Assembly (NCBI RefSeq): GCF_016765695.1
Contig: NZ_JAETGO010000066.1
Span: 1 to 64,000 of the forward strand
DNA from: Sporosalibacterium faouarense
GTDB taxonomy: Bacteria > Bacillota > Clostridia > Tissierellales > VENL01
Length of the DNA stretch: 64,000 nucleotides
Reading direction: 5' to 3'
This document shows, in pieces, positions 17,271-25,731 of this stretch. The notes below the pieces were generated by a model. That model was not told the origin of the DNA. It saw only the letters and a list, made by a program, of their open reading frames with translations, and did not search any database. The translations under genes and the position numbers were made by a program. Within the stretch, counting starts at the first letter, position 1, and every line of letters begins with the position of its first letter.

Positions 17271-17993
17271 ATGAAGGTATTTACTTATGTTGGTAGTAAA
17301 CGTGGCTTTGAGTCTAAGACATTGAAGTCTGTTAATCAACTACTAAGAAACCTTTCTGAGAATAATAATGACATACCTTTAGATACTGTTCTCTATAGTG
17401 CTGATAATATAGATATGAGAAAATGTACAGGTTGTTGTAATTGTTTTTTTAATGGATTTTGCCCTCTAGATGAAAAAGACGATATGAAAAAAATAAAGAA
17501 TGACATGCTAAGTTCAGATTTAATTATAATAGCTAGTCCAGTATATCTACATCATGTATCTGGAAATACTAAAACTCTTATAGATAGACTTTCTCACTGG
17601 GCACATATATTTAAGTTAATTGGAAAGTTAGGAGTTACTGTAAGTGTATCCAGTACTAACGGTAATGAGCATGTAGATTTTTACTTACAAAAGGTTTTGA
17701 GTATGTTTGGCATAATTGTTATAGATAGTCTAAGCTTACCCTTAGATTTATTAAATCAGCAAGAAATAGATAAAAAAATAAAGGATAGTTCTGATAAAAT
17801 TTCCCAATCCATTTCTAATAGAACTCTTATAAGACCTACACAAAAACAAGAATTCTTGTTTCGTAGCTTAAAAGATATGTATAGCTCCCCTACTCTCGAC
17901 AATGCTGAATCTAATTATTGGGCATCAAAGGATTATTTTGAATCAGAATCATTTGCAGAGCTATTCCAAAAGCACTTCTTAATTCATGATTAA
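17271..17993 (+). CDS. Flavin-dependent NAD(P)H oxidoreductase, candidate LanJ-type reductase
   Basis: A 240-aa flavodoxin-fold protein of the NADPH-dependent FMN reductase family. The first strand is MKVFTYVGSKRG. A Cys-rich loop KCTGCCNCFFNGFCPL (about 47-62) follows, then the FMN-region strand DLIIIASPVYLHHVSG with TKTLIDRLSHW. It lies between lanM and the precursor genes, so it probably acts on the peptide. Flavin-dependent enzymes (LanJB class, for example in carnolysin and bicereucin pathways) reduce dehydroalanine and dehydrobutyrine to D-amino acids, which would suit precursors with many Thr/Ser but one Cys. That assignment is an inference from context. A role in redox housekeeping is less likely within this operon. 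Confidence 0.8.
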   Translation: MKVFTYVGSKRGFESKTLKSVNQLLRNLSENNNDIPLDTVLYSADNIDMRKCTGCCNCFFNGFCPLDEKDDMKKIKNDMLSSDLIIIASPVYLHHVSGNTKTLIDRLSHWAHIFKLIGKLGVTVSVSSTNGNEHVDFYLQKVLSMFGIIVIDSLSLPLDLLNQQEIDKKIKDSSDKISQSISNRTLIRPTQKQEFLFRSLKDMYSSPTLDNAESNYWASKDYFESESFAELFQKHFLIHD

Positions 17994-18047
17994 TATTCAT
18001 ATTTTATATGATTATTAATAAATACAATATGGAAGGAGGTCAGATTT

Positions 18048-18215
18048 ATGAGTAAAGTTATAGGCTTAGCTTTTGAAGAGTTAGAAGAGCAGGAAATGAT
18101 TAACATCTCAGGTGGAGCTGTACCTACAGTTACATTAACCACTTGGAGTAGTGCACCTTGCTTAATTGGTGCCAGCATCGGAGCAACTATCTACACTGTT
18201 ACTACAAATCTTTAG
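18048..18215 (+). CDS. Class II lanthipeptide precursor 1, 55 aa
   Basis: A 55-codon gene after GGAAGGAGG. The leader (1-23) has the acidic helix FEELEEQEMINISGG, typical of class II substrates cut after the double glycine by C39 exporters. The core (24-55) is hydrophobic, with nine Thr, three Ser and a single Cys38 in the motif APCLIGASIG. TLTTW precedes the Cys and TVTTNL closes the peptide. Only one (methyl)lanthionine ring is possible. It pairs with the similar gene 43 bp downstream, suggesting a two-component product. Confidence 0.9.
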   Translation: MSKVIGLAFEELEEQEMINISGGAVPTVTLTTWSSAPCLIGASIGATIYTVTTNL

Positions 18216-18258
18216 AATCTAAACGTTTTAAGTATTTGTACAAGAAAGGAGGATTATA

Positions 18259-18420
18259 ATGAGTCAAGTTGTTGGATTAGCTTTCGAAGAATTAGAAGAG
18301 CAAGAAATGATTAATGTTTCAGGAGGCGCTGCACCAACTCCAGTTACAGTAACTTCAAGCTTATGGTGTATAGGAGCAAGTATAGCAGTTTCTGTTATAG
18401 TAACTATAGTTACTGACTAA
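18259..18420 (+). CDS. Class II lanthipeptide precursor 2, 53 aa
   Basis: A 53-codon gene after AAGAAAGGAGG. Its leader differs from that of precursor 1 at only three positions (3, 5 and 20) and ends in VSGG. The core (24-53) has a single Cys37 in LWCIGASIAVS, Thr/Ser before it (TVTSS), and a hydrophobic tail VIVTIVTD. The shared CxIGASI block shows the two cores are related, while their C-terminal halves diverge. As with precursor 1, at most one thioether ring can form, so most dehydrated residues would remain unsaturated or be reduced. Confidence 0.9.
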   Translation: MSQVVGLAFEELEEQEMINVSGGAAPTPVTVTSSLWCIGASIAVSVIVTIVTD

Positions 18421-18481
18421 ATTAAACTCTTATACTACTTAGTGAAGTTAATTAAGATCTGAAATACTTATACAAATAAAT

Positions 18482-18540
18482 TGTGTCATTGCAATCCCTT
18501 GGTATATGGGTAGGTGATTGTAGTGGCACAGTTTTATTTA
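18482..18540 (+). terminator. Terminator of the lan biosynthetic operon
   Basis: TGTGTCATTGCAATC (18482-18496) pairs through G-U wobbles with GATTGTAGTGGCACA (18516-18530), and GTTTTATTT follows. It lies 61 bp after precursor 2. Confidence 0.75.
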
Positions 18541-18640
18541 TAAGAAGTTGTACATGCCTCCTTTATATAGTATAACACTATTTATAATAAATAATAACAT
18601 AATTTGCTAATATTAGTAGTTTTTTTGAATTTAAAGGATA

Positions 18641-18667
18641 AAAAAACAAGGTCATCACTAACCTTGT
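18641..18667 (-). terminator. Terminator of the YitT-family gene
   Basis: ACAAGGT (18646-18652) pairs with ACCTTGT (18661-18667), and a T-run follows on the minus strand. It lies 45 bp beyond the YitT gene. The remainder of 18541-18711 is AT-rich and shows nothing else. Confidence 0.75.
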
Positions 18668-18711
18668 AATTTTAGTTAATCTTTATATTTAATTCATAAA
18701 GTTTATTTAAG

Positions 18712-19608
18712 CTATATTCCTATAGACTTAAATCCCCTTCCTTTAACTTCATTAACATCATTTATTGTTATAAATGCATCTATATCTATTTCATCTACTA
18801 TACTTTTTAGCTTGCTCACTTGAGTGGACATAATCGTACAATATATAATCTTTTTATTATCTTTATTATAAGCCCCTTCTCCATTTAGAAAAGTCGCTCC
18901 TCTATGAAGCTTTTGGATTATTGCGTCGGCTAGTTCTTGTGGTCTACTAGACACAATAATAACCGTTTTTTTAGTATCAAATCCTTGTTGGACCTTATCT
19001 ACTATTTGATAACTAATATAAAGTGCAATTAAAGTATACATAGCTGGTCTCAATCCAAATAGTAAAGAAGATATACCTAGTATTAGGACATTTACTGTCA
19101 ATAAAACTGTACCAATCCCAATATTGTATTTCTTTTTCATTATAGCTGCTATAATATCGGTACCACCTTGGGATACTCTATTTCTAAATAGTAATCCCAT
19201 ACCTAAGCCAATTAAAACTCCACCAAAAATAGTTTCTATCAACATATCACCTGTCTGTATATATTGATGAATACCTCGAGTTGCTTCTAATAAAAATGAA
19301 AGTGTTAACATAGATAAGAAGCTATAAAAGGCAAATTTCTTATCTACTAATTTAGACCCAATAATAAAAATTGGAACATTAATAAATAAAGTTATTAGTC
19401 CAGTTGGTAAATCTGTTAAGTAATGTGTCATTATGGCTAATCCTACAACGCCACCACTTAATAATTGGTTAGGAATAAAGAAGGCGTTAAACCCTATAGC
19501 ACATATGAAATTTGCAATAAATATTATCCCTAATTTACTTAAAGGTTCAGCGAAATCTTTTACTCCTACTCTTACTTGTCTTGCCCTTGCTTTTTTTGCA
19601 AGTAACAT
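18712..19608 (-). CDS. YitT family membrane protein
   Basis: A 298-aa integral membrane protein of unknown biochemical role. Five or six hydrophobic helices occupy about 22-205, with the family block FNAFFIPNQLLSGGVVGLA, then NRVSQGGTDIIA. A soluble C-terminal DUF2179-type domain (about 215-298) contains HRGATFLNGEGAY, which in this family probably binds a ligand. GGAAGGG precedes the ATG. It is a single-gene unit with its own terminator. Confidence 0.92.
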   Translation of the reverse strand: MLLAKKARARQVRVGVKDFAEPLSKLGIIFIANFICAIGFNAFFIPNQLLSGGVVGLAIMTHYLTDLPTGLITLFINVPIFIIGSKLVDKKFAFYSFLSMLTLSFLLEATRGIHQYIQTGDMLIETIFGGVLIGLGMGLLFRNRVSQGGTDIIAAIMKKKYNIGIGTVLLTVNVLILGISSLLFGLRPAMYTLIALYISYQIVDKVQQGFDTKKTVIIVSSRPQELADAIIQKLHRGATFLNGEGAYNKDNKKIIYCTIMSTQVSKLKSIVDEIDIDAFITINDVNEVKGRGFKSIGI

Positions 19609-20089
19609 CTTTTAGCCCTTCCTTCTTTTTGGGTTACCCCTTATTTTAACCCCATTATATAATCATGATTTCTATAATACAATAGGCTTTTCATATTATT
19701 TGTGTTAAAAATTCGTAATTGTTTTGAGCTTCTTGATTTTTGATAAAACCTTGAAAATTGCACAATCAACAATGATATGTGTTATGTTTGTAAATATTTT
19801 TTTGCAGGATTAAATCTGATGTACACCTTATAAAGTTAGTTTTTATGTGAAAATAATTCTAAACTGTTAAATACTGAATCATCAATATTTGAATCCTTCA
19901 TATGGTTTTATATACAACTTCTCAATACTTTTATTTATCACCAATTTCATAAAAAAGAATATTATATAAAACTTATAGGGCATATCATTATGATACACCC
20001 TATTTCCTAATTCATTTATTTCCTCCATTCATTTTTTAAAGAATAAAAGGATATAGCCAGTAATTGTACACTTCTAATATCATGCCATT
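19609..20089. other. Intergenic region without recognisable gene
   Basis: AT-rich, with no ORF having a ribosome site. Near 19978-20002 a palindromic segment (GGGTGTATCAT then ATGATATGCCC on the minus strand) could fold downstream of the DUF4179 gene, but it lacks a T-run, so it is not called a terminator. Confidence 0.4.
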
Positions 20090-21577
20090 CTATTCCATAT
20101 CTAATTTAATTTCCATCTTAGTATCATCTAAATAACCTTTGTAATCACCACCTCCATCAAGATAGAACTTAGACTCTTCTTTTTCACCTATTTGAATTGT
20201 GCATTTTGTAGTTATATACTCAATTCCTTCTATTATCTTACCACCTACTATTTTTCTACTTAATATTTTTCCTTCTAAAGGCCCAAGATAATATCTATTC
20301 CTTGCATTTATTTCTTCAGAATTAAAATTCTTTTGACCTTCTATATACTTATTCTCTGGTTTCAGATATTCAAGATCAGTTGACGTATCAAATTCTACTA
20401 CTAAGTTTCCATTATCGTCTCTTGTCGGTTTATAGAATATAACACTTTGATCACTTATCTTTTTTTCCTTTGGGTATTCATCATTAATATTTAAAATTAC
20501 TTCCTTTTCTTTATCCTTCATATAATATAAGCCCTCTATACACAGATATAAATCCTTGGGTTTATCTTTAAAGTATATAGATGGTATGAAATATAGACTG
20601 CCTTTAGTGTACTTATCCCTTCGTCCTTCACTTCTGAAAATTGTCATTAAGCCCTCTTGGGCATAGATATTACCCTCACTATCTTTTAAATACACATTAT
20701 GAAAGCTTTCAAAATTGTAACCCGGTTTATCTTTCACATCTAAATTTATATTCATCCTTGTTGGATTAATAATTAAATCTGTAATTTTAAAATTTGTACT
20801 TCTAAATTTCAGTTCTTTTCCTTGATAAAATTTTTTAGGCATCTTTATATGCTCTTTTTCAAGAGGTATCTCTATTGTATCGAATTTTTCTATTGCCTTT
20901 TCATCATTGCTTTCACTACTTTGCATTTCTTTAATACTTAAAAACACAGATAGTTTATCATTATTTGATTTCATAAATTGTTCAAATGTTACTGGATTGA
21001 ATCTTATTTCAAAATCTCTAATAAATGAATTTGAATTATATTTATAATTTTCCATTCCAGGATAGCTATGCCAGTGATTTCCATTTAGACAATTGGTGCT
21101 TAGGTATATATTTGGATTCTCATAATTTGCTAAAAGGTCTTTAATTTTATCACCCTTTATCTCTATTGTCATTCTACATCTATCAGAATCCATAAAAATA
21201 TTATCTATAATAATTGTATATCCCTTCTCTTTATGGACTACCTTAGGCATCTTCTGATATCCATTATCATAGGCTGTCTGAACTCCCTTATCCACACCAT
21301 TCAACCATTCAACTATTGGCTTTAAAAAACTAATAGTTGAAGCATGTGCTGCAAACTTAGGACTTACCTTTACACTAACAGTAAATAAAATTAATACGCC
21401 TAAACATGATGATAATATTTTTATAGGGATATATCGTCTATTCCTTTTAACCCTTATATTATTAATCCTTCCTAAAATCTTATCTTCTAGCTCGTCTGGA
21501 ACATTGATTGATTTTTTATCAAGCTTTTTCATAAATTCATCTAGCTCTTTTTCATTATAATTATCATTAAAAGTCAC
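20090..21577 (-). CDS. DUF4179 membrane protein, probable anti-sigma partner
   Basis: A 495-aa protein with a short cytoplasmic N-terminus (about 1-52), one membrane helix (about 54-74, ILSSCLGVLILFTVSV) and a large extracellular beta-rich part. The N-terminal third of that part fits DUF4179 (YTIIIDNIFMDSDRCRMTIE). Such proteins commonly follow ECF sigma genes and act as membrane-anchored anti-sigma factors. The GTG at 21577 follows AAGGAGG at 6 bp, and it overlaps the sigma gene end by 11 bp, so the pair is translationally coupled. The signal it senses is unknown. Confidence 0.85.
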   Translation of the reverse strand: MTFNDNYNEKELDEFMKKLDKKSINVPDELEDKILGRINNIRVKRNRRYIPIKILSSCLGVLILFTVSVKVSPKFAAHASTISFLKPIVEWLNGVDKGVQTAYDNGYQKMPKVVHKEKGYTIIIDNIFMDSDRCRMTIEIKGDKIKDLLANYENPNIYLSTNCLNGNHWHSYPGMENYKYNSNSFIRDFEIRFNPVTFEQFMKSNNDKLSVFLSIKEMQSSESNDEKAIEKFDTIEIPLEKEHIKMPKKFYQGKELKFRSTNFKITDLIINPTRMNINLDVKDKPGYNFESFHNVYLKDSEGNIYAQEGLMTIFRSEGRRDKYTKGSLYFIPSIYFKDKPKDLYLCIEGLYYMKDKEKEVILNINDEYPKEKKISDQSVIFYKPTRDDNGNLVVEFDTSTDLEYLKPENKYIEGQKNFNSEEINARNRYYLGPLEGKILSRKIVGGKIIEGIEYITTKCTIQIGEKEESKFYLDGGGDYKGYLDDTKMEIKLDME

Positions 21578-22091
21578 AATATCCCTCCTTATCATTAAGA
21601 ATAGATTTTAATTTCTTTATATTTGAATAAATTTTCGTTTTAGCAGTTCCAACGGGTATGTTTAGTATTTCGGCTATTTCTTGTAGTGTATATCCCATGT
21701 AGTATTTCATATGAATCATGGATCTTTCTGTTTCAGGTATGTGTGATAACAGACTCTCTATACTATACTTTTGAATTGTATTATTTGAAAAGGTTTGTTC
21801 ATTCTGTAATTCTATCTTAATATTATTTATTTTCTCTCTAATTTTTAACTCAGTCTTACACTCATTAATAACTATTCGTATAAACCATGTTTTAAAATAT
21901 TTAGGATTTCTTAAGCCTTTAATATTTTTGTAAGCCTTCTCAACTGCATTGCATACTGCATCCACACTATCTTCTTCATTATGTAAGTAGCAATAGGCTA
22001 TTTTATAGGCTTGGTCTTTAACTTCAAGCATTAATTTAGTAAAGCTTTCTTTATTTCCTTTTTGCGCCTGCTTTATTAATAATTCATCCAT
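21567..22091 (-). CDS. ECF-type RNA polymerase sigma factor
   Basis: A 174-aa sigma-70 family factor. Region 2 (about 8-75) contains DQAYKIAYCYLHNEEDSVDAV and the KTWFIRIVINEC helix. Region 4 (about 118-168) contains YYMGYTLQEIAEILNIPVGTAKTKI, the -35-binding helix-turn-helix. The ATG at 22091 gives a 7-bp spacing to GGGAGG; earlier ATGs are too close to that site. It is encoded with a DUF4179 membrane partner, the usual layout for a regulated extracytoplasmic-stress sigma factor. Its targets are unknown, but autoregulation is typical. Confidence 0.9.
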   Translation of the reverse strand: MDELLIKQAQKGNKESFTKLMLEVKDQAYKIAYCYLHNEEDSVDAVCNAVEKAYKNIKGLRNPKYFKTWFIRIVINECKTELKIREKINNIKIELQNEQTFSNNTIQKYSIESLLSHIPETERSMIHMKYYMGYTLQEIAEILNIPVGTAKTKIYSNIKKLKSILNDKEGYCDF

Positions 22092-22167
22092 TCTCATTCC
22101 TCCCTTCATGTATTAGATAAATAAATAATATAAAAAGTTTTTTGTAATAGCAAATTTTTGAAAAAAG

Positions 22168-22222
22168 CAAAAAATAAAAAGACATGCTAGACGCAATGTC
22201 CAACATGCCTTTTTATTTTTCT
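22168..22222 (-). terminator. Terminator of the vor operon
   Basis: AAAAATAAAAAG with GACATG (from 22171) pairs with CATG and CCTTTTTATTTTT (to about 22220), enclosing a small inner GAC/GTC stem. It lies directly downstream of the gamma-subunit stop at 22238. Confidence 0.8.
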
Positions 22223-22237
22223 GCTGTATGTTATTAT

Positions 22238-22774
22238 TTATTTAACAAGCTCTGCACCTTTTGCAAGGGCTTTTTCATTTAAAGGAATTAAGTGAGCTTT
22301 TCTTTCACCAAATACCTTTTTAAGAGCTTCAATAATTGACTCAACTTTAACAGCTTTTGTTAGCTCTAAGTAAGCACCTAACATAACCATGTTTGCTACT
22401 TTTGAGTTACCTAATTCAACTGCAACTTCATTGGCAGGGATATAGTATACTTTTAAGTCATCTCTTTCTGCTTTTCTATCTATTAAAGAGCTGTTTATTA
22501 AAAGATTTCCATCTTTTACTACATCTGCTTCAAATTTATCTAATGAAGGTCTATTCATAGCAATAGTAGCAGTAGCTTCAGTAACTATAGGAGAACCTAT
22601 AGGCTCATCTGATACCATTACATTACAGTTAGCAGTACCTCCACGCATTTCTGGTCCATAAGATGGTAACCATGATACATTCTTATTCTCAATCATTCCT
22701 GCATAAGTTAATAACTGACCCATTGACATAACACCTTGACCACCAAATCCAGCCATAATTACTCTTTCTTGCAT
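22238..22774 (-). CDS. vorC: 2-oxoacid:ferredoxin oxidoreductase, gamma subunit
   Basis: The 178-aa gamma subunit of the oxidoreductase that decarboxylates 2-oxoacids to acyl-CoA and reduces ferredoxin. The family start [18 protein letters not shown] and the block [20 protein letters not shown] are evident. It is encoded one base after the beta subunit. The co-transcribed kinases and acyltransferase point to branched-chain substrates such as 2-oxoisovalerate (Vor), but 2-oxoglutarate-type (Kor) specificity cannot be excluded from sequence alone. Confidence 0.9.
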   Translation of the reverse strand: MQERVIMAGFGGQGVMSMGQLLTYAGMIENKNVSWLPSYGPEMRGGTANCNVMVSDEPIGSPIVTEATATIAMNRPSLDKFEADVVKDGNLLINSSLIDRKAERDDLKVYYIPANEVAVELGNSKVANMVMLGAYLELTKAVKVESIIEALKKVFGERKAHLIPLNEKALAKGAELVK

Positions 22775-22775
22775 T

Positions 22776-23522
22776 CTACTCCACCTCCTGAGGTGTTCTA
22801 AAGTTTCCTAATGGATAGTAAGGAAGCATATTTTCTTCTAACCACTTAAGTCCTTCAACAGGAGTCATACCCCAGTTTGTTGGACAAGTTGATAATACCT
22901 CAACTATACCGAAGCCTTCACCTTTTAATTGAACTTCAAAGGCTTTTTTGATTGCTTTTTTAGCTTTTCTGATGTTAGCAGCATTGTGTACAGATACTCT
23001 CTCTACAAATACAGCTCCATCTATTGTTGATAGCATTTCAGAAACCTTAAGAGGCATTCCTGAATGCTCCTTAGTTCTTCCGTATGGAGAAGTTGTAGCT
23101 TTTTGTCCTATTAATGTTGTAGGAGCCATTTGTCCACCAGTCATACCATAAATAGCATTATTTACGAATATAGTAGTTATTTTCTCTCCACGGTGTGCAG
23201 CGTGAACTATCTCTGCAGTACCAATTGATGCTAAGTCTCCATCTCCTTGATAAGTAAATACAACATTATCAGGGCGAACTCTCTTGATTCCTGTTGCAAC
23301 TGCTGGTGCTCTACCATGAGCAGCTTCGTGCATGTCACAATTAAAGTAGTCATATGCAAAAACTGAACATCCAACTGGAGCAACACCTATAGTATCTCCT
23401 AATACGTCTAGCTCTTCTAATACTTCACCCACTAGTCTATGGATAATACCATGAGTACATCCTGGACAATAGTGGAATATTTTATCTGTTAAACCTTTAG
23501 TTCTATCAAATACTAAAGCCAT
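22776..23522 (-). CDS. vorB: 2-oxoacid:ferredoxin oxidoreductase, beta (TPP) subunit
   Basis: The 248-aa thiamine-diphosphate-binding subunit. The N-terminal FHYCPGCTHGIIHRL carries the conserved CxxC of this subunit type. The TPP motif is GDGDLASIGTAEI to NNAIYGMTGGQMAPTT. The Cys residues near 50-65 (PVGCSVFAYDYFNCD) are also typical. It overlaps the alpha-subunit stop by one base (23522) and is followed directly by the gamma subunit, giving the order delta-alpha-beta-gamma. Confidence 0.93.
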   Translation of the reverse strand: MALVFDRTKGLTDKIFHYCPGCTHGIIHRLVGEVLEELDVLGDTIGVAPVGCSVFAYDYFNCDMHEAAHGRAPAVATGIKRVRPDNVVFTYQGDGDLASIGTAEIVHAAHRGEKITTIFVNNAIYGMTGGQMAPTTLIGQKATTSPYGRTKEHSGMPLKVSEMLSTIDGAVFVERVSVHNAANIRKAKKAIKKAFEVQLKGEGFGIVEVLSTCPTNWGMTPVEGLKWLEENMLPYYPLGNFRTPQEVE

Positions 23523-24586
23523 TACTTTTCACCCCCTACAATCTTCTTAATCTCAGCAACAATATCATCTGGATTAGGTATCATACCACCTGTTCTACCA
23601 TGGAAATATACAGGCTTTCTACCATTCATAGCTATTTTAACGTCATCTATCATTTGTCCAGTACTCATTTCTACTGTTAAGATACCTTTTGTTTTATCAG
23701 TAATTGCTTCAAATGCTTTATCTGGGAATGGCCATAATGTTATTGGTCTTATTAAACCAACTTTTAATCCTTCTTCTTCACATTTAGCTATGGCATTCTT
23801 AACTATTCTTGAAGTTGTACCATATGCAACACATACAACATCTGCATCTTCAACATTATATGATTCGAATCTAACTTCTTTTTCTGTAATTATTGCATGT
23901 TTCTTTTCTAATCTTTCGTTTACATGCACTTCTAATTCTTCTGGATCTATAAATAATGAGTTTATGATATTAGGTTCTCTTTCTCCCTTAGTACCATCAG
24001 TAGCCCATTCCTTAGATGGTAATTCTCTTCTCTTAGGCTCATTAAATTCTACTGGTTCCATCATTTGACCAATCATACCGTCACCTATAACCATAACAGG
24101 AATTCTGTATTGGTCTGCAACATCAAAAGATTCCATTACCAAATCAACAGTTTCTTGGATTGTTGCAGGTGCATAAACAACGTGTCTATAGTCACCATTT
24201 CCTCCACCTCTTGTTGCTTGATAATAATCTGACTGAGCTGGTTGGATACCACCTAGACCAGGACCTCCTCTAACTATGTTTACTATAACACATGGAAGCT
24301 CTGCTCCTGCTATATATGAAATACCTTCTTGCTTAAGTGCGATTCCAGGACTTGAAGAAGAAGTCATAACTCTAACTCCTGCACCTGCTGCACCGTATAC
24401 CATGTTAATTGCTGCAACTTCACTTTCAGCTTGTACGAAACATCCATCTACCTTAGGTAACTCCCTAGACATGAATTCTGGAAGTTCATTTTGTGGTGTT
24501 ATTGGATATCCGAAGAAATATTTACATCCAGCTTTTATAGCTGCTGCACCTATGGCTTCGTTACCCTTCATTAAAACTTTTGCCAT
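23522..24586 (-). CDS. vorA: 2-oxoacid:ferredoxin oxidoreductase, alpha subunit
   Basis: The 354-aa alpha subunit, with the pyrimidine-binding domain first (GNEAIGAAAIKAGCKYFFGYPITPQNE, about 8-34, described here by its ends GNEAIG and PITPQNE). The active-site region follows (QAESEVAAINMVYGAAGAG and TSSSSPGIALKQEG). A C-terminal transketolase-like domain (about 245-345) contains VAYGTTSRIVKNA and GLIRPITLWPFP. Substrate specificity is inferred from the operon as branched-chain 2-oxoacids. Confidence 0.93.
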   Translation of the reverse strand: MAKVLMKGNEAIGAAAIKAGCKYFFGYPITPQNELPEFMSRELPKVDGCFVQAESEVAAINMVYGAAGAGVRVMTSSSSPGIALKQEGISYIAGAELPCVIVNIVRGGPGLGGIQPAQSDYYQATRGGGNGDYRHVVYAPATIQETVDLVMESFDVADQYRIPVMVIGDGMIGQMMEPVEFNEPKRRELPSKEWATDGTKGEREPNIINSLFIDPEELEVHVNERLEKKHAIITEKEVRFESYNVEDADVVCVAYGTTSRIVKNAIAKCEEEGLKVGLIRPITLWPFPDKAFEAITDKTKGILTVEMSTGQMIDDVKIAMNGRKPVYFHGRTGGMIPNPDDIVAEIKKIVGGEK

Positions 24587-24609
24587 TTTATATTTTCCCT
24601 CCTCAAATA

Positions 24610-24840
24610 TTATTTCTCTATTTCTCTTTCAACTTTAATAACTACATCAGGACAAATCACTGCACAGTTAGCACATCCTATACATTTATCCATCTCAACT
24701 ACTGTAGCAGGATGATATCCTTTAATGTTTATCTTCTCTTTGTTCATTACTACAATGTTAACTGGACATACTGTTGTACATAATTCACAACCTTTACAAC
24801 GGTCTTCAATAAAAGTAACCTTACCCTTTGCCTTTGCCAT
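24610..24840 (-). CDS. vorD: 2-oxoacid:ferredoxin oxidoreductase, delta (2x4Fe-4S) subunit
   Basis: A 76-aa ferredoxin-like subunit that passes electrons from the TPP centre to free ferredoxin. Two complete 4Fe-4S motifs are visible: CKGCELCTTVCP (about 15-26) and CIGCANCAVICP (about 53-64). It is the first gene of the vorDABC group and lies 163 bp after the P-loop ATPase gene. That gap shows no terminator, so read-through from the buk-ptb genes is likely. Confidence 0.93.
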   Translation of the reverse strand: MAKAKGKVTFIEDRCKGCELCTTVCPVNIVVMNKEKINIKGYHPATVVEMDKCIGCANCAVICPDVVIKVEREIEK

Positions 24841-25003
24841 TTTTACAACCCTCCCTTTGCGGTTATGTTAACATAAATTAAATTTATAGTGATATATATT
24901 TATTAACACTTTTATGATTAAAACACTATGATCATAAATATTAGGAAAGCCCTCTATAATAAAGTCATCTCATTGCTCTTAATCATAAAAGTAATGCTAG
25001 CAT

Positions 25004-25678
25004 TTAGCTCATCCATTCATCTCTCATATAAAGTTTAATAGGGAATACTTCTCCCTCTATATCTTCAGGAAGCTGTTTTGCAATATTCTCTAAAGCAGAA
25101 ACATATTTTACTGGTATTCCAGTTTCCTTAGAGACTTCCTCTGCTAATTTTTGTCCTTCCAGAACATCCTCAACAGTAGTACTCTTCAATAGATGGGTAT
25201 TATTTATTAATCCAGTAACCTTAGCTCTAGAAATTCTTTCTATTTCTCTAATGTAATATATAGCTTTTTCTACTGTTTGAGTCTCAGGTCGATTTGCATT
25301 TAGAACAAAAAACATATCGTATTTTCCATCCTTTAGATAGTTCACATATCTTCCTAATGCCCTAGCCCCAACTGGGTCTCCACCTACATCAAGTATTGCT
25401 TCAACTTCTTCATTTTGTAGAGGTGCATTTATTTCTGCTGATACAGCAGGTACATCTGAACCTTTACCTTTTATTGAACTGCCTATTACCTTTACGCCTT
25501 CCTTAGATAGTTCCTCAGTTTTTTCTCTACTTCTAAAGTATGGATTAACTACATCTAAGTCAGCTAATACTACATCCTTACCTTCTTTAGCAAGTTTTGA
25601 TGAATAGTTTACTGCAAATTCTGTCTTTCCACTTCCATAGTGCCCTGTAATTATCCTAATTCTTTTATCATTTAACAT
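25004..25678 (-). CDS. ParA/CobQ-like P-loop ATPase
   Basis: A 224-aa P-loop protein starting with the Walker A ITGHYGSGKTEFA (about 10-22), then LADLDVVNPYFRSRE, a switch-like AILDVGGDPVGARALG (about 95-110), and FVLNANRPET. Its fold resembles the SIMIBI class that includes MinD/ParA and CobQ-type proteins. Similar genes often sit in oxoacid:ferredoxin oxidoreductase or kinase operons, but the function is not established. It may help cofactor insertion or enzyme maturation. It is embedded between buk and vorD. Confidence 0.75.
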   Translation of the reverse strand: MLNDKRIRIITGHYGSGKTEFAVNYSSKLAKEGKDVVLADLDVVNPYFRSREKTEELSKEGVKVIGSSIKGKGSDVPAVSAEINAPLQNEEVEAILDVGGDPVGARALGRYVNYLKDGKYDMFFVLNANRPETQTVEKAIYYIREIERISRAKVTGLINNTHLLKSTTVEDVLEGQKLAEEVSKETGIPVKYVSALENIAKQLPEDIEGEVFPIKLYMRDEWMS

Positions 25679-25731
25679 AAAATCACCTTATCTTTCAGAT
25701 AGTTTTGCCACCTTATGAAAGAGTTTATCTT

